The notes below the pieces were generated by a model, which was not told where the DNA came from, made no database searches, and worked only from the letters and a program-made list of their open reading frames with translations. From Calothrix sp. HK-06 (GTDB lineage Bacteria; Cyanobacteriota; Cyanobacteriia; Cyanobacteriales; Nostocaceae): 64,000 nucleotides of DNA. The stretch lies in assembly GCF_001904745.1 (NCBI RefSeq), contig NZ_MRCD01000021.1, forward strand, positions 38,287 to 102,286, written 5' to 3'. Made by a program: the position numbers and the translations under genes. Each line of letters begins with the position of its first letter. Within the stretch, counting starts at the first letter, position 1. Of the stretch, positions 62,761 through 64,000 are shown one piece after another.

Positions 62761-63231
62761 TTAATAACGATAGTGCGCGAAAGCTTTGTTAGCGTCTGCC
62801 ATACGATGAGTTTCTTCGCGCTTTTTGATTGCGCTTCCTGTTTCGTTTGCAGCATCCATTAATTCGTTAGCCAATCTAGCAGCCATTGTTCGACCGGGAC
62901 GCGCTCTAGAATATTGTACTAACCAGCGTAAAGCTAGGGTTGTACCACGTTCATTACGAACTTCCATTGGTACTTGATAAGTTGCACCACCGACACGACG
63001 CGCTTTTACTTCCACAAGTGGTGTTGCGTTGCGTACTGCTTTCTCAAATACTTCGAGAGGGTCGGCGCCTGTGCGGTCGCCAATCGTTTTCATTGCATCA
63101 TAAACAATGCGTGCTGCTAGTGATTTTTTGCCGTGACGCATTATCCGGCGAATAATCATACTAACTAACCGACTATTAAATACAGAATCAGGCGGAACAG
63201 GGCGCCTTTGAATAACACCACGACGAGACAT
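62761..63231 (-). CDS. rpsG: 30S ribosomal protein S7
   Basis: A 156-residue S7, full length: [60 protein letters not shown], and [20 protein letters not shown]. It starts assembly of the 30S head by binding 16S rRNA. The order rpsL-rpsG-fusA-tuf is conserved, but rpsL is 540 bases upstream, which is long for this operon. Confidence 0.99.
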   Translation of the reverse strand: MSRRGVIQRRPVPPDSVFNSRLVSMIIRRIMRHGKKSLAARIVYDAMKTIGDRTGADPLEVFEKAVRNATPLVEVKARRVGGATYQVPMEVRNERGTTLALRWLVQYSRARPGRTMAARLANELMDAANETGSAIKKREETHRMADANKAFAHYRY

Positions 63232-63771
63232 TGACTTTACCCTTAAATAAAACCTTCAACACGAATACAATTCATAGCTACTTAAACAAGTGAAAATTTC
63301 ACTATTAGCGCTTCAAATTCTCAGTTCTCACTACATATAGGTAGCGACGCTGATTTCAAACTGTCTTTCCTGAAAGACAGACAAAGCGACATTATAATAC
63401 AATTTATGCAGAAATTAAACTGTGTGATGCCTGTATCAAACTACCTAGGTCAGTCAAACTGCGCCCAGGACTGCTTTTGCTTTACTAATTTAACAAACAA
63501 TAAAGCAATTTGACCATGATACAGTCGAATCTTTAAGTGAAGGCGCCAGTTGAACGACCAGCTCCAATAGCGATAAAACAAACCCCAAATAGCAAATCTG
63601 AGAGGCAAAAGTCAAATTTATCAACCTGCCCGCTCAGACTGCTGGGTAAAAGAAAAGGCATTCTCTTCGGTTCATTTAAGCAATGCGAGCGTTCGATTTC
63701 CCTTAAGGATAAATTCAGCAATTTAAATTTCAAGCTTAATGAATAGCTTGAAAACGCATTGCTTACCTCAA
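63232..63771. other. 540-base spacer between rpsL and rpsG
   Basis: Unusually long gap within the str operon. A short hairpin CTGTCTTTC-CTGAAAGACAG lies at about 63360-63379. The small open frames near 63533-63746 on both strands overlap each other and have no features, so I do not call a gene. One GGCGCC at 63541. Confidence 0.5.
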
Positions 63772-64000
63772 TTACTTAGCAGCAGCTTTTGGACGCTTAG
63801 TTCCGTACTTGGAGCGACCTTGCTTACGGTCTTTGACTCCTGCTGTATCTAATGTGCCGCGAATGATGTGATATCTCACACCTGGTAAGTCTTTAACCCG
63901 ACCACCACGAATCATGACAACTGAGTGTTCTTGTAAGTTGTGCCCAATTCCTGGAATGTACGCTGTAACCTCAAAACCAGAGGTTAAACGTACCCGTGCG
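63772..64000 (-). CDS. rpsL: 30S ribosomal protein S12 (C-terminal part; start outside window)
   Basis: The minus strand from the window edge to the TAA at 63772 codes 76 residues of S12: [60 protein letters not shown], then [14 protein letters not shown]. It contains the [11 protein letters not shown] and [13 protein letters not shown] motifs at the decoding-site side. The first about 50 residues lie beyond base 64000. First gene of the str cluster. Confidence 0.98.
   Translation of the reverse strand, partial: ARVRLTSGFEVTAYIPGIGHNLQEHSVVMIRGGRVKDLPGVRYHIIRGTLDTAGVKDRKQGRSKYGTKRPKAAAK

Noticed and set aside
63533..63746. Two overlapping open frames on opposite strands in the rpsL-rpsG spacer
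   Set aside because: They overlap completely, have no motif, and their lengths are within chance.
1..64000. Search for tRNA, rRNA, CRISPR, prophage genes, intact transposases
   Set aside because: None recognised by eye; a covariance-model search could still reveal small RNAs that cannot be seen this way.

Overview
The window is chromosomal DNA of a cyanobacterium, most likely a filamentous, heterocystous-type (Nostocales-like) one. Seen directly: photosystem II genes psbD-psbC in their typical 17-bp overlap, magnesium chelatase chlD, the photosystem I assembly gene ycf4, an RNase E with the cyanobacterial arginine-rich C-terminal motif followed by rnhB, the str ribosomal gene cluster, several Hanks-type kinases with TPR or pentapeptide tails, and many short palindromic interspersed repeats. 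The lineage below order level is inference. The usual cyanobacterial palindrome HIP1 (GCGATCGC) is absent. Instead GGCGCC occurs about 105 times and GATC only about 13 times (counts by eye).

Layout. 1-8500: 3' part of rnc, a NYN-domain protein, a Uma2 protein, then an eroding accessory block. The block holds an AlbA_2/ATPase gene with SEHY repeats, a PLD-SNF2 helicase that is 5'-truncated and 3'-frameshifted, and a decayed toxin-antitoxin pair, all invaded by palindromic repeats. 8567-11718: chlD (with a palindromic repeat inside its reading frame) and dusA. 11693-13749: an XRE regulator, a protein built on 57-bp hairpin-forming repeats, and a rhomboid-like protein whose catalytic Ser is Asn. 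13802-23194: signalling region with three Ser/Thr kinases, an FHA protein, a DEDDh exonuclease and a MarR regulator. 23553-27110: psbC, psbD, ycf4. 27205-34456: cyclophilin, ketoacyl synthase, tadA, plsC, subtilase, a secreted protein, bolA and grxD. 34687-41019: small cyanobacterial proteins, a response regulator, an ABC ATPase, an L,D-transpeptidase and two SH3b proteins. 41519-49706: radical SAM protein, DICT/HD-like sensor with a pentapeptide partner, WG-repeat protein, CPBP protease, clpS, STAS protein. 49875-57868: B12-binding radical SAM/DUF2344 protein, rne-rnhB, DUF1997 protein, pheA. 57890-64000: Lon-N protein and, on the minus strand, rpsL(partial)-rpsG-fusA-tuf-rpsJ.

Most genes are ordinary cyanobacterial housekeeping. 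The unusual content lies in genome-wide sequence signatures (GGCGCC excess, GATC avoidance), in palindromic repeats that have entered coding sequence (chlD, helicase, possibly the 57-bp repeat gene), in degenerate enzymes (rhomboid, kinases, HD domain, response-regulator pocket), and in the kinase/FHA cluster. No tRNA gene, rRNA gene, CRISPR array or intact transposase was recognised.
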